Shown here piece by piece: positions 45,710 through 54,802 of a DNA stretch of 64,000 nt. Location: the NCBI RefSeq assembly GCF_019175365.1, contig NZ_CP059572.1, positions 2,046,001 through 2,110,000 of the forward strand, in the 5' to 3' direction. The notes beneath the pieces were generated by a model. It was given only the letters and a program-made list of their open reading frames with translations, was not told the origin of the DNA and made no database searches. This stretch comes from Actinomadura graeca. Its GTDB lineage: Bacteria > Actinomycetota > Actinomycetes > Streptosporangiales > Streptosporangiaceae. Numbering within the stretch: position 1 is the stretch's first letter; every line of letters begins with the position of its first letter. A program made the position numbers and the translations under genes.

Positions 45710-45737
45710 TCATACGATAGATTAGTATTATACTAAT
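45710..45737 (-). promoter_or_regulatory. Island operator box B with palindrome and -10 TATAAT
   Basis: On the minus strand a consensus TATAAT (45732-45727) lies in a perfect 17-bp palindrome ATTAGTAT-T-ATACTAAT (45721-45737). The shared island motif CATACGATAGATTAG (plus strand, 45711-45725) adjoins it. It lies 54-81 bp before the class III aminotransferase start and overlaps the MFS stop codon. No clear -35. Confidence 0.65.
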
Positions 45738-46941
45738 GTTTCACGGTGTGTGCGATCTGGTGTGCCCGCCTATTTTCCGAGGTGGGAGCCATCGCCACCA
45801 CCGCGGCCAGCCCGAGCGCTACCAGGGTGGTCATCAGGGCTCCGCCGAAGCCCGCGACCGCGACCACCGGAGCGGCTCCGACGCTGCCGATGACCAGAGC
45901 CCCGGCGAGCGCGGCCGACGCCAGCGCGAACGCGCTCCCCCGGTCGCCCTCATCACTGAGGTGGGAGAGGTCCACGTACAACGGAGTCACCACCAGTCCG
46001 GAGCCGCCGCCGGTGAGGACCCCGGCGATGATCAGGCCCGGCACGGTGACCCACAGTGTGAGCAGGCACAGCGCGATGGCGGTGGCGATCAGACCTGACA
46101 GGACCAGCCACCGGCTCGCGAGCCGGTCCGCCAGCCATCCGGAGGGGATCCGCGAGGCGAGCACCGCCAGGCCGTCGGCGATGAAGAACACACCCGCATC
46201 CGTCCCGGCCTGTTCCGCGCGCTGAGGCAGGTACGCCGTGATCGAGCCCCAGTGCACGAGGTAGAGCAGGATGATCGCCAGCGGCGGGGCCCAGGAGCGA
46301 CGCATCGCGATCCCGAATCGGCGCGCCGCCGCGCGGCCCGGCGCGGGGACGGTCGAGGCGCGCATCCCGCGCAACCGGCCGATGACCAGCGTCGCCCCCG
46401 TCAGCACCAGCGCGAGGACGACCAGTGAGACGCCGGTGAGGTGCTCGCGCGAGCCGAGCACCAGCAGGGACAACGGCGGCATGATCGTCAGGCTCAGCGT
46501 CTGGGCACTCGCGGCCAGCGCGAGGGTGATCCCGCGCCGGCTCGCCGCGGAGACCTCGATCAGCGCCGCGAAGTAGGCCGGAGCGATCAGTCCGAAGCCG
46601 ATCCCCTGGGCGACCCGGGCGACGACGAACGGGACCAGCGATTCGCTGCCGTTCAGCGGTGGCATCAGCAGGCAGGCCCCGGCCGCGTAGGACAGTGCGC
46701 CCACGGCCAGCAGCCGGATCGGGCCGAAGCGGTCGACCAGTGCCCCGCCGACGATCGCAGCCGGGATCTGCACCACCGCGGCGATGCCCACGACGATCCC
46801 GATGGTGGCGTCCGCCACGCCCGACCGGGAGAGCACCACCGGCATCGACACCACGAAGCCGTAGAACCCGCCCTGCAGGGCCACCTGACCGAGCACGTGC
46901 AGGAAGCCGATCCGAGCGGTGGCCGCGGTGTCCCGGCTCAT
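45733..46941 (-). CDS. MFS transporter, 12 membrane helices
   Basis: 402 residues. Starts with RIGFLHVLGQVALQGGFYGF (helix 1) and carries the MFS loop GGALVDRFGPIRLLAVG (motif A) between helices 2 and 3, a central cytoplasmic linker near 190 and a C-terminal half with GWLADRLASRWLVLSG. Substrate unknown: uptake or efflux of an island metabolite. ATG 46941 overlaps the stop of the kinase/aminotransferase gene (ATGA). Last gene of the unit that begins with the aldehyde dehydrogenase. Confidence 0.88.
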   Translation of the reverse strand: MSRDTAATARIGFLHVLGQVALQGGFYGFVVSMPVVLSRSGVADATIGIVVGIAAVVQIPAAIVGGALVDRFGPIRLLAVGALSYAAGACLLMPPLNGSESLVPFVVARVAQGIGFGLIAPAYFAALIEVSAASRRGITLALAASAQTLSLTIMPPLSLLVLGSREHLTGVSLVVLALVLTGATLVIGRLRGMRASTVPAPGRAAARRFGIAMRRSWAPPLAIILLYLVHWGSITAYLPQRAEQAGTDAGVFFIADGLAVLASRIPSGWLADRLASRWLVLSGLIATAIALCLLTLWVTVPGLIIAGVLTGGGSGLVVTPLYVDLSHLSDEGDRGSAFALASAALAGALVIGSVGAAPVVAVAGFGGALMTTLVALGLAAVVAMAPTSENRRAHQIAHTVKH

Positions 46942-49244
46942 GCGCCGGCCGGGGTGTCGCACCCCTCGATCTCATCGAGCACCTGGTCCAGCGCGTCGAG
47001 CAGGTACCGCATCTCCGCGAAACCGAAGACCATCGGCGGCCTGATCTTGAGCACGTCGCGCGCCGGACCGGCCAGGCCGACCAGCACACCGTGCCGGAGC
47101 AGCGCGTTGATCGCGGCACGTGCCTCGCCGGTCCCGGGACCGCCGTCCGGGGCACGCAGCTCGACCCCGATCGCGAACCCGCGGCCACGGACCGCGCGGA
47201 CCGATCCATGCCGGGTACGCAGCTCCTCAAGTGCCGCCAGCAGCCGGCCGCCGACGACACGGGCGTTTCGTTGCAGGCCCTCGCGTTCCAGCACGTCCAT
47301 CACCGCCAGCCCGGCGGCGGCCGCCACCGGACTGCCGGCGAAGGTGTTGAAGTAGTGGTGCCCGGCGGCCAGGAAGCGGTCGACGATCTCGCGCCGCGTC
47401 ACCACGGAACCCACGGGAATCCCAGCGGCGGTCGGCTTGCCCATGGTCACCAGGTCCGGCACCGCGCCGTAGAGCCCGAACCCCCAGAACGTGTCGCCGA
47501 CCCGGCCCTGGCCCACCTGGACCTCGTCGGCGATGACCAGCGCTCCGGCCTCGCGCACCGGACGCAGACCGGCCCGCATCACCTCCGGCTCGGGGATGCG
47601 GAACCCGTCGCTGACGAACACGGTGTCGTAGATGAACGCTGCCGGCTCGACGTCGCGATAGCCCAGCTCATCGATCCCCCGTTGCATCGCCTGGGCGAAC
47701 TCCGCGCCGCCGGCCGCCGGGTCTGGTTGCGGGCCATGCGGAGGATGGGGCACGAGCGAGACCCACGGCACACGATCGCCTCCGCTGAGGGGACCAAGCG
47801 CGCTGACCGCGACCGTATTGCCGTGGTAAGCCGACTCGGTCGCCACGATCCCCTCGCGTCCCGAGTAGGCGCGGGCCAGCCTGAGCGCCAGGTCGTTGGC
47901 GTCGCTGCCGGTGCAGGTGAACAGGCAGGTGTCCAGCTCGGGCGGCATCGTCGCGAGCAGTCGCTCGGCGTACTCGACGACGGCGGGATGCAGGTACCGC
48001 GTATTGGAGTTGATCTCCCGCAACTGCCGGGCCACCGCCGCCACCACGTGCGGGTGGCTGTGACCGACGTGCGGAACGTTGTTGTAGGCGTCCAGGTAGC
48101 GGCGGCCCGATTCGTCCTGGACCCAGGCTCCGTGTCCGCGCACCGGCATGAACGGCTGGTCGTAGAACTGCCGCAACCCGGGACCGAGCGCCTTGGCCCG
48201 GCGCTCGATCACCGCCGATGGCGACGGCAGTCCCGCCGGCGCCGGCACGGCCGGAGGCCGGCGGGTACCGCGCGTCTGGAGCCGCTCCAGTACCTCCAGG
48301 GAGTCCGCGCTAGAGAACCCCGGGTCCTCGGGCGGGCGGGGTGACCGGCTCGCGCGCCACTCGTGAATGACGACTCTCATCACCAGCCGGGTGATCACCA
48401 GGTCCAGCAGCACCGATCGTTCGAGCGGTTCCAGAGGGACGACGTCCTCGAATCCGAGGCGCACCTCGTCGATGACCTGGAGCGGGTCATCCTGGCGGCA
48501 GACGAGGAAGCTCGCGGCGATCGCCGGTTCCGCGACCAGCGGCGCGTACATGGCATCGCCGAAGTCGATGACGCCCACGATCCGCTCCGGGTCGTCCGGG
48601 GCGCACAGCAGGTTGGCCGGGCTCACGTCGCCATGGATGACCTGAGCGCGCAGGGCCGGGAACTGCGGCAGCACATCGGTCTCGAACCTGGCCAGCGCGT
48701 GCTCGACCGCGCGCCGCATCGATCGATCGGGCAGCGAATCGATCAGTGGCCGAAGCTCCTGGGCCCGGCCGATGTCCCACAGCAGTGGCCGCCGCGCCGA
48801 CCGGTGGAAGAACCCGCGCGAGGCGCGCACCAAGCGGGCGGCGACGTTGCCGGTACGGCGGTGGTACACCGCGGTACCGCTCCCGGTGGTGCGCCCGGCC
48901 CCCGGAAGGAAGCTCAGCAGCTGGGTGAGGTGCGTCCAGCCCTCGGCGGACCATTCGCCCGTCAGCTCGCCGTCGCGGGTGCGACGCACCTCCTGCACGG
49001 GAAGCGAGGGATCGACGGCACCGATCCACTCGATGAGCCGCGCCTGAAGGTCGAAAGCCCCTTGTTCGGCAGGTACGCCGAGTTTGAGGACGTGCTCGGG
49101 ACCGTGACGGCCTTCGATCAGGAACACGCAGCCGGTGCGCTCGCCGGCGAGTCGCCGGGCCGTCCCTTGACGGCCGTAGACCGCCATCGTCGCGGCCGCG
49201 GCGTCTGCCGGGCTGACCGGCGGCGGGTCCAAGGCCATCGTCAT
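46938..49244 (-). CDS. Fused APH-type kinase and class III PLP enzyme (hydroxylysine kinase/phospho-lyase type)
   Basis: 768 residues. The N-terminal half (20-320) is an APH-fold kinase with Asp206 in VIHGDVSPANLL and Asp227 in VIDFGD. The C-terminal half (340-760) is a class III aminotransferase-fold enzyme with Asp573 (VIADEVQVGQG) and PLP Lys603 (VTMGKPTAAG). The pair mirrors human HYKK and PHYKPL/ETNPPL: phosphorylate a hydroxy-amine, then eliminate phosphate and ammonia to an aldehyde. That fits the aldehyde dehydrogenase of the same operon. The substrate could be hydroxylysine-, ethanolamine- or a new hydroxy-amine. ATG 49244 overlaps the ABC ATPase stop. Confidence 0.9.
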   Translation of the reverse strand: MTMALDPPPVSPADAAAATMAVYGRQGTARRLAGERTGCVFLIEGRHGPEHVLKLGVPAEQGAFDLQARLIEWIGAVDPSLPVQEVRRTRDGELTGEWSAEGWTHLTQLLSFLPGAGRTTGSGTAVYHRRTGNVAARLVRASRGFFHRSARRPLLWDIGRAQELRPLIDSLPDRSMRRAVEHALARFETDVLPQFPALRAQVIHGDVSPANLLCAPDDPERIVGVIDFGDAMYAPLVAEPAIAASFLVCRQDDPLQVIDEVRLGFEDVVPLEPLERSVLLDLVITRLVMRVVIHEWRASRSPRPPEDPGFSSADSLEVLERLQTRGTRRPPAVPAPAGLPSPSAVIERRAKALGPGLRQFYDQPFMPVRGHGAWVQDESGRRYLDAYNNVPHVGHSHPHVVAAVARQLREINSNTRYLHPAVVEYAERLLATMPPELDTCLFTCTGSDANDLALRLARAYSGREGIVATESAYHGNTVAVSALGPLSGGDRVPWVSLVPHPPHGPQPDPAAGGAEFAQAMQRGIDELGYRDVEPAAFIYDTVFVSDGFRIPEPEVMRAGLRPVREAGALVIADEVQVGQGRVGDTFWGFGLYGAVPDLVTMGKPTAAGIPVGSVVTRREIVDRFLAAGHHYFNTFAGSPVAAAAGLAVMDVLEREGLQRNARVVGGRLLAALEELRTRHGSVRAVRGRGFAIGVELRAPDGGPGTGEARAAINALLRHGVLVGLAGPARDVLKIRPPMVFGFAEMRYLLDALDQVLDEIEGCDTPAGA

Positions 49245-50416
49245 TTCGGACCGCGTTGGGAGAGGAAGTCTTCGCGAGTGCCCGGTGCCACCTCGCCGGC
49301 GGCCAGGGCAGGCGCCTCGGGGACGGCATCGGCCTCGGGCAGCAGCACGGCGGCATCGGTGTCCCAATCGACAGAGACGGTGCTGCCGACGGCGAGGCGC
49401 GCCGACGGGCCGTGGGCCGGAAGGAACGCCACCACGCGACCGAGCTCGCCGCAGCGGACCTCGATCCGGCGGTGGTCGCCGACGTAGACCGCCTCGGCGA
49501 CCTGCCCGTCCAGCCAACCCGGGCCGGGGTGGGGCGTCAGCCGCACGCGCTCCGGGCGGATCGCGAGCACGCGGGTATCGGCCGTCCCGCCGGACGGGGA
49601 TTGGAGCACGTTCACCGTCCGGCCGTTCCGCAGATGCCAGATCGATCGGTCCGCGGCGTCGCGAACGACCGGGAAGAAGTTGGACTCACCTAGGAAATCG
49701 GCGACGTAGGTGCTGGTCGGCCGCTCGTAGAGCGTCTCGGGGTCGCCGACCTGCTCGATGCGGCCGTCTCGCAGCAGCGCGATCCGATCCGACATCGTCA
49801 GCGCCTCCTGCTGGTCGTGGGTCACGTACACCACCGTCAGCCCGAGGCGGGTGTTGATCCGCTTGATCTCCAGCTGCATCTCGGAGCGGAGCTGCTTGTC
49901 CAGGGCGCCCAGGGGCTCGTCCATCAACAGGACCCGTGGCTCGTACACCAGCGCTCGGGCCAGGGCGACGCGTTGCTGCTGACCCCCCGAGAGCTGGGCC
50001 GGACGGCGTTCGCCGAACTGCTCGAACGGAAGCCGTACCAGGTCCAGCACCGACCGCACCTTGGCGCGGATCTCCTTGGCGCGGACCTTCCGCATCTGGA
50101 GCGGGTAGGCCACGTTCTCCAACACCGACATGTGCGGAAACAACGCGTAGCTCTGGAACACCATCCCGAGGTTGCGCTTGTTCGCCGGCACGTCGCCGAT
50201 GTCACGGCCGTCCAGGAGGATCCGGCCCGCGTCGGGACGCTCGAAGCCGGCGAGCATCATCAGCGTGGTGGACTTCCCCGAACCCGAGGACCCCAGCAAC
50301 GACAGGAACTCGCCTTCGCCGACGTCGAGCGAGATCCCGTCGACCGCGGTCACCGAGCCGAATCGCTTGACGAGCCCTTGCAGGGAGATCGAAGCGCCCA
50401 GGTGCTTGTCGCTCAC
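49241..50416 (-). CDS. Spermidine/putrescine-type ABC transporter ATP-binding protein (PotA-like)
   Basis: 391 residues. Walker A LGSSGSGKST (41-50), Q-loop NLGMVFQSYALFPHMSV, signature LSGGQQQRVALARAL, Walker B VLLMDEPLGALDK and the C-terminal TOBE region (LAIRPERVRL...) are complete. The subfamily serves polyamine, opine and related importers. GTG 50416 overlaps the permease stop (GTGA). With two permeases and a lipoprotein upstream it forms a full importer. Confidence 0.93.
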   Translation of the reverse strand: MSDKHLGASISLQGLVKRFGSVTAVDGISLDVGEGEFLSLLGSSGSGKSTTLMMLAGFERPDAGRILLDGRDIGDVPANKRNLGMVFQSYALFPHMSVLENVAYPLQMRKVRAKEIRAKVRSVLDLVRLPFEQFGERRPAQLSGGQQQRVALARALVYEPRVLLMDEPLGALDKQLRSEMQLEIKRINTRLGLTVVYVTHDQQEALTMSDRIALLRDGRIEQVGDPETLYERPTSTYVADFLGESNFFPVVRDAADRSIWHLRNGRTVNVLQSPSGGTADTRVLAIRPERVRLTPHPGPGWLDGQVAEAVYVGDHRRIEVRCGELGRVVAFLPAHGPSARLAVGSTVSVDWDTDAAVLLPEADAVPEAPALAAGEVAPGTREDFLSQRGPK

Positions 50417-51240
50417 ACGAGTTCCTTCCGTTGCGCCTGTGCGGCCGTTGTCGCCGATTCCGGACCGCCCCGGACGGCCCCGGCGGCGCCGAGGATGACC
50501 GCGGTGAGCAGAAGCAGGAGTGCGGAGATCGCCGCGACGACCGGGGACAGTCCGAAGGTGATCTCGCTGAAGATCTTCATGGGCAGGGTCGAGCCGGCGG
50601 CACCGATCAGGAAGACCGCGACGACCAGTTCGTCGAACGAGGTCAGAAACGCGAACAGTGCCCCGGAGAGGATCGCCGGGGCGATCAGCGGCAGCGTGAT
50701 CCGCCGGTACGTCGTCCACATCCCGGCCCCCAGACTGGTCGAGGCCAGTTCGAGCCGATCGTCCAGCCGCAGCAGCGACGCGGTCACCAGCAGCATCACC
50801 ACCGGCACTCCGAAGACGGTGTGCACCAGCACCAGACCCGGCAGCGAGCCGATCAGGTGGAAGCGGTCGAAGGTCTTGTAGCCGCCGACCGCTATGACCA
50901 CCGGCGGTACCACCATCGGCGAGATCGCCAGCGCGGCGAACACACGGCGCAGCGGCAGCTGCCCCCGGACCACGGCGATGGCCGCCGCCGTGCCCAGCAC
51001 CGCGGAGAGGCCGGCGGCGCCCAGGCCGACGAGGATGCTGCGCACCGCGGCGTCGCGCCAGTCCGCACTGCCGAGGAACTCGTCGTACCAGCGCAGGCTG
51101 AACAGCTCCGGCGGGAACCGCAGCAGCTCGCCCTTGCCGAACGACATCACCGTCACCAGGACCGAGGGGACCAGCAGGTAGCCGGCGACCACCAGGATGT
51201 AGAGCAGTCCGACGAGGCGCAGCAGGCGGGTCCCGGTCAT
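50413..51240 (-). CDS. Polyamine-type ABC transporter permease (PotC-like)
   Basis: 275 residues with six helices. The coupling loop LELASTSLGAGMWTTYRRITLPLIAPAILSG is of the PotC type, followed by ALFAFLTSFDELVVAVFL. ATG 51240 overlaps the stop of the partner permease. Brings the substrate across the membrane for the catabolic genes that follow on the same transcript. Confidence 0.92.
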   Translation of the reverse strand: MTGTRLLRLVGLLYILVVAGYLLVPSVLVTVMSFGKGELLRFPPELFSLRWYDEFLGSADWRDAAVRSILVGLGAAGLSAVLGTAAAIAVVRGQLPLRRVFAALAISPMVVPPVVIAVGGYKTFDRFHLIGSLPGLVLVHTVFGVPVVMLLVTASLLRLDDRLELASTSLGAGMWTTYRRITLPLIAPAILSGALFAFLTSFDELVVAVFLIGAAGSTLPMKIFSEITFGLSPVVAAISALLLLLTAVILGAAGAVRGGPESATTAAQAQRKELV

Positions 51241-52022
51241 CGGCCGCTCCTCAGCATCGAGTCGATGTTGAACACCCGGCGGGCGATCAGCACCGAGAGG
51301 AAGGTCGCCGCCAGCAGCACGAACGCCAGCGCGGCGCCCTGCCCGAAGTCCAGGAACCGGTTCACCTGCTGGTCGACGAGGTTGGCCATGAACATCGAGT
51401 GCGGGCCCCCGAGGATCGCCGGCGTGATGTAGAAGCCGAGGGACATCACGAACACCAGGGCTCCGGCGGCGACGGCGCCGGGCCCGGTGAGCGGCAGCAG
51501 TACCCGGCGGAACGTCTGCCACCGTGACGCACCCAGGCTTGAGGAGGCCTTCGGCAAGGACGCATCGAGCTGGAGGAACGACCCGTAGATGGGCAGGACG
51601 CCGAACGGCAGCATGACGTGCACCATGCCGATGAGCACCGCCGTCTCGGTGTTGAGCAGATCCATCCGGCCGAGGATGACGACCCAGGCGTAGTTGCGGA
51701 CCAGGACACTGGTCCAGAGCGGAAAGACCACGATCAGGATCAGCAGACGCCGCCAGCGCCCGGCCAGCCAGGTGATCAGTGCCAGCGGGTAGGCGACGAC
51801 CAGGACGATCGCGGTGACCTCGAACGAGATCCGCAGCGTCCGGAGCAGCACGGAGCGGAACAGCGGCTCGGTGAAGATCCGGGTGTACTTGCCGGTGTCC
51901 CCGTCGGGAAGGCTGGAGGGGATCAGCGTCACCAGCGGCGCGACGTAGGCGAACGACAGGAGAACGAGCAGGGGCAGGACCAGTAGCACCGATGTTCTGA
52001 CGGAGAGTCTTCCGCTGTTCAT
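51237..52022 (-). CDS. Polyamine-type ABC transporter permease (PotB-like)
   Basis: 261 residues, six helices. FPLWTSVLVRNYAWVVILGR and the coupling loop LPKASSSLGASRWQTFRRVLLPLTGPGAVAAG identify the PotB group. ATG 52022. Separated by 60 bp from the lipoprotein gene, otherwise packed with overlaps into the rest of the importer. Confidence 0.92.
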   Translation of the reverse strand: MNSGRLSVRTSVLLVLPLLVLLSFAYVAPLVTLIPSSLPDGDTGKYTRIFTEPLFRSVLLRTLRISFEVTAIVLVVAYPLALITWLAGRWRRLLILIVVFPLWTSVLVRNYAWVVILGRMDLLNTETAVLIGMVHVMLPFGVLPIYGSFLQLDASLPKASSSLGASRWQTFRRVLLPLTGPGAVAAGALVFVMSLGFYITPAILGGPHSMFMANLVDQQVNRFLDFGQGAALAFVLLAATFLSVLIARRVFNIDSMLRSGR

Positions 52023-52082
52023 ACCTGCTCCGCTCGCCTTTTCCCGAGGTCGTTTTCCGGATTCACTGATGGAGGGGATGGA

Positions 52083-53213
52083 TCAGCTGGAGATCCAGGT
52101 CGCCCATTCCTCCTCCAGGCCCGTCTTCACCTTGGCGATGCCCTTGAGCTCGTCGAGTGTCGGCGTCCACCACTTGTTCTTGTTCTCGGCGGTGGTCGGC
52201 ACGAACTTGAGCTTCTCGGGGGTCATGTAGCCGGCCGGCAGGTAGTCGATGAACTTCGGGTTCGTGGGGGTCACCTGGAAACCCTGGTAGAAGACGGCCT
52301 GCCGCTTCGGGTCGGTGAAGTACTGGAGAAGCGCCTGCACCACATCGGCGTTCTTGGTCCCGTTGACCATCGCCATGTTCTCGAACCCGAGATAGCCGCC
52401 CTGGAGGGTGTAGGTCCACTTCGGGTTCTTCGCCATCGCCTGCTGGGCACGGCCGTCCCAGCACAGGCAGTAGTCGATGCGCTGGTCCACCATCGCAGAC
52501 ACCAGCTCGCTTCCGGACTGGTACCAGAGCTTGACCGACGGCTTCACCCTGTCCCAGACCCTGTGCGCCCGGTTCATGTCCAGCGGGTAGAGCTGGTCTC
52601 GCGGGACGCCGTCGGCGAGCAGCGCGGCGGCGATGTTGCGTTCGTCGTCCCCCCAGTTGCTGACCGCGCGCCGGCCGGGGAAGTCCTTGACGTTGAAGAA
52701 GTCCGACACCGAGGTCAGCGGCTTGACGCCGTCCTTCTGGAGGTAGCCGGCGACCATGACGCTGAGCAGATGCCCGACGCTGACGCCGGAGTTCGCACCG
52801 GGGACCAGGCCCGTCAAGCCGGGCACCTTGGCCGGATCGACCGGCTTGAGAAGGTCGTCGCCGGCCATCTGGAAGATCGCAGGACTGCCCCAGGCATCGA
52901 TCATGTCGAACCTGGCCTTGCCGGCGGTATGCGCCGCCTTCAGCAGTGCGGGGGTCTGGCCGGTCACCTCGACGACCTTGATCTTCGCGCAGGTGTTCTG
53001 CTCGAACGGCACGTAGTAGGCCTTGTGGATGGCCTCCGCGACGGCACCGCCCCAGCCCTGGACGGTGATGGTCCGGCCCGAGTAGTCGGGGTTCCCGTTC
53101 GTGCCGCAGTTCTTCCCCGCGGACGAGTCGGACGTGCCCGAGCACGCTTGTACGGTGAGTGCCGCGGTAAGCGCGGCGAGCATGATTGCAGGGAGACGCC
53201 ATTGTCTCATCAC
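52083..53213 (-). CDS. Extracellular solute-binding lipoprotein (PotD-like)
   Basis: 376 residues. Signal peptide with lipobox LTVQAC, lipidated at Cys24. ITVQGWGGAVAEAIHKAYYVPFEQNTCAKIKVVEVTGQ is the PotD/AfuA-type N-lobe start; DYCLCWDGRAQQAMAK and NMAMVNGTKNADVVQALLQYFTDPKRQ lie in the C-lobe. Five Cys beyond the lipobox, including CGTNG and CLCWD, could form disulfides. GTG 53213 (or ATG 53210) has AAAGGA upstream. Delivers the unknown amine-like substrate. Confidence 0.9.
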   Translation of the reverse strand: MMRQWRLPAIMLAALTAALTVQACSGTSDSSAGKNCGTNGNPDYSGRTITVQGWGGAVAEAIHKAYYVPFEQNTCAKIKVVEVTGQTPALLKAAHTAGKARFDMIDAWGSPAIFQMAGDDLLKPVDPAKVPGLTGLVPGANSGVSVGHLLSVMVAGYLQKDGVKPLTSVSDFFNVKDFPGRRAVSNWGDDERNIAAALLADGVPRDQLYPLDMNRAHRVWDRVKPSVKLWYQSGSELVSAMVDQRIDYCLCWDGRAQQAMAKNPKWTYTLQGGYLGFENMAMVNGTKNADVVQALLQYFTDPKRQAVFYQGFQVTPTNPKFIDYLPAGYMTPEKLKFVPTTAENKNKWWTPTLDELKGIAKVKTGLEEEWATWISS

Positions 53214-53261
53214 GGGATGGTCCTTTCCCTTGTGTGCTCGCCTACAGCGTGATGCGTGTGG

Positions 53262-54719
53262 TCACAACGCAACGCAGACGTTCTTGATCTGGGTGAATTC
53301 GAGGAGACCTTCGAGACCTTTGGTCCGGCCGTGGCCGCTTTGCCGGTAGCCGCCGAACGGGAGCTCGGCGCTGCCGCCGCCACCGACGCCATAGGTGTTG
53401 ATGTACACCTGGCCGCTGCGGATCCGGCGGGCGATGCGATGCCCCCGGGCCACGTCCGCCGTCCAGACGGCGGACGTGAGCCCGTAGGTCGTGTCGTTGG
53501 CGATCTGTACGGCGTCCTGGTCGGAGTCGAAGGGGATCGCCACCAGGACCGGGCCGAACACCTCCTCGCGGGCGATCGCCATCTTGGAGTCCACCCCGCT
53601 GAGCAGGGTGGGGAGGTAGAAGTGGCCGCCGCTGAACTCCTCTCCCTCGGGAGAGGCGCCGCCGACCACGATGCGCGCGCCGGCCGCCACGGCCTCCTGC
53701 ACCATGCCCGCGACCTTGGCGTGCTGGCGCTGAGTGATCAGCGGCCCCAGGTCCGGGTTGCCGATCCCGTGGCCGCAGCGCAGGGAGCCCATGCGCTCTC
53801 CCACCGCGGCCACCACCTGGTCATGGATCGAACGGTGCACCAGGAGGCGCGATCCGGCCGCGCAGTTCTGCCCGGCGTTCTGCACGATCGCGTTCACCAC
53901 CGCGGGAATCGCCTTCTCCAGGTCGGCGTCCTCGAAGAGCACGTTCGGCGACTTGCCGCCGAGTTCCAGCGAGAACGGCCGGATCAGTCGCGCGGCGGCG
54001 GACCCGAGCAGCTTGCCGACATCACGCGATCCGGTGAAGGCCACCAGGTCGACGTCGGGGTGGATCGCAAGCGGCATCCCGACCTCGGGTCCACCGCCGG
54101 TGATCACGTTCAGGTAGCCGGCGGGGACGCCCGCCTCATGCGCGATGCGGCCGATCTCGAGCGTCGACAGCGGCGCTTCGGGCGCGGGCTTCACCACCAC
54201 GGCGTTGCCGGCGGCGAGGGCGGGAGCGACCGTCCTGGCAGCGATCTGGATCGGGTAGTTCCAGGCGGTGATGACCGCGACGACGCCGTAGGGCTCGCGG
54301 ACGGTGAAGTCGACGAAGTCGGGTCCGACAGGAATGCTGCGCCCGTCCAGCTTGTCCGCGAAACCCGCGTAGAACTCGAAGTAGCGGGCCGCCCCGGCCA
54401 CGTCGGCCTGGGCCTGGAGGAGCGGCTTCCCGGTGTCCCGTGATTCGAGGACGGCCAGCCCCTCGGCGCGCTCGCGGATCAGGGTGGCCATCCGGTTCAG
54501 CACGATGACCCGATTCCGAGGCACCTGCCAGTCGCTGTCACGGTCCACTGCGGCACGCGCCGCGGCCACGGCGAGGTCCACGTCCCGCTCGGTGCTCGCG
54601 ACCAAGGAGCCGAGCACCTCCCCGGTGGCCGGATCGACGCTCTGGAACTCGCCGCCGTCGATTCCCGGACGCTCCTCGCCGCCGATCAGGTTGCGCGCTT
54701 GCTGGCTGTTGGTCGTCAC
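53262..54719 (-). CDS. NAD(P)-dependent aldehyde dehydrogenase (betaine-aldehyde/gamma-aminobutyraldehyde type)
   Basis: 485 residues, complete. Catalytic Cys286 in GQNCAAGSR, Glu252 in LELGGKSP and Asn154 in WNYPIQ are present. FGPVLVAIPFDSDQDAVQIANDTTYGLTSAVW is the conserved C-terminal block. Would oxidise the aldehyde made by the kinase/phospho-lyase protein. GTG 54719; first gene of the importer/enzyme unit, 48 bp ahead of the lipoprotein gene, with an island box at 54752-54768. Confidence 0.94.
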   Translation of the reverse strand: MTTNSQQARNLIGGEERPGIDGGEFQSVDPATGEVLGSLVASTERDVDLAVAAARAAVDRDSDWQVPRNRVIVLNRMATLIRERAEGLAVLESRDTGKPLLQAQADVAGAARYFEFYAGFADKLDGRSIPVGPDFVDFTVREPYGVVAVITAWNYPIQIAARTVAPALAAGNAVVVKPAPEAPLSTLEIGRIAHEAGVPAGYLNVITGGGPEVGMPLAIHPDVDLVAFTGSRDVGKLLGSAAARLIRPFSLELGGKSPNVLFEDADLEKAIPAVVNAIVQNAGQNCAAGSRLLVHRSIHDQVVAAVGERMGSLRCGHGIGNPDLGPLITQRQHAKVAGMVQEAVAAGARIVVGGASPEGEEFSGGHFYLPTLLSGVDSKMAIAREEVFGPVLVAIPFDSDQDAVQIANDTTYGLTSAVWTADVARGHRIARRIRSGQVYINTYGVGGGGSAELPFGGYRQSGHGRTKGLEGLLEFTQIKNVCVAL

Positions 54720-54742
54720 CGGCCGTCCTCCTTCGTGCCCGA

Positions 54743-54778
54743 CTTCATAATCTTCATATAGATTAGAAGGTCTGTCAA
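54743..54778 (-). promoter_or_regulatory. Island operator box C at the aldehyde dehydrogenase promoter
   Basis: Minus-strand TTGACA (54778-54773) is a perfect -35; GAAGAT lies 17 bp on as a weak -10. Between them and beyond is the shared motif, plus strand CTTCATATAGATTAGAAG (54752-54769), with a further partial copy CTTCATAAT just downstream (54743-54751). Binding here would block polymerase. Confidence 0.65.
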
Positions 54779-54802
54779 TGGTGTTCTGGGCGTGCTTCCA
54801 GG

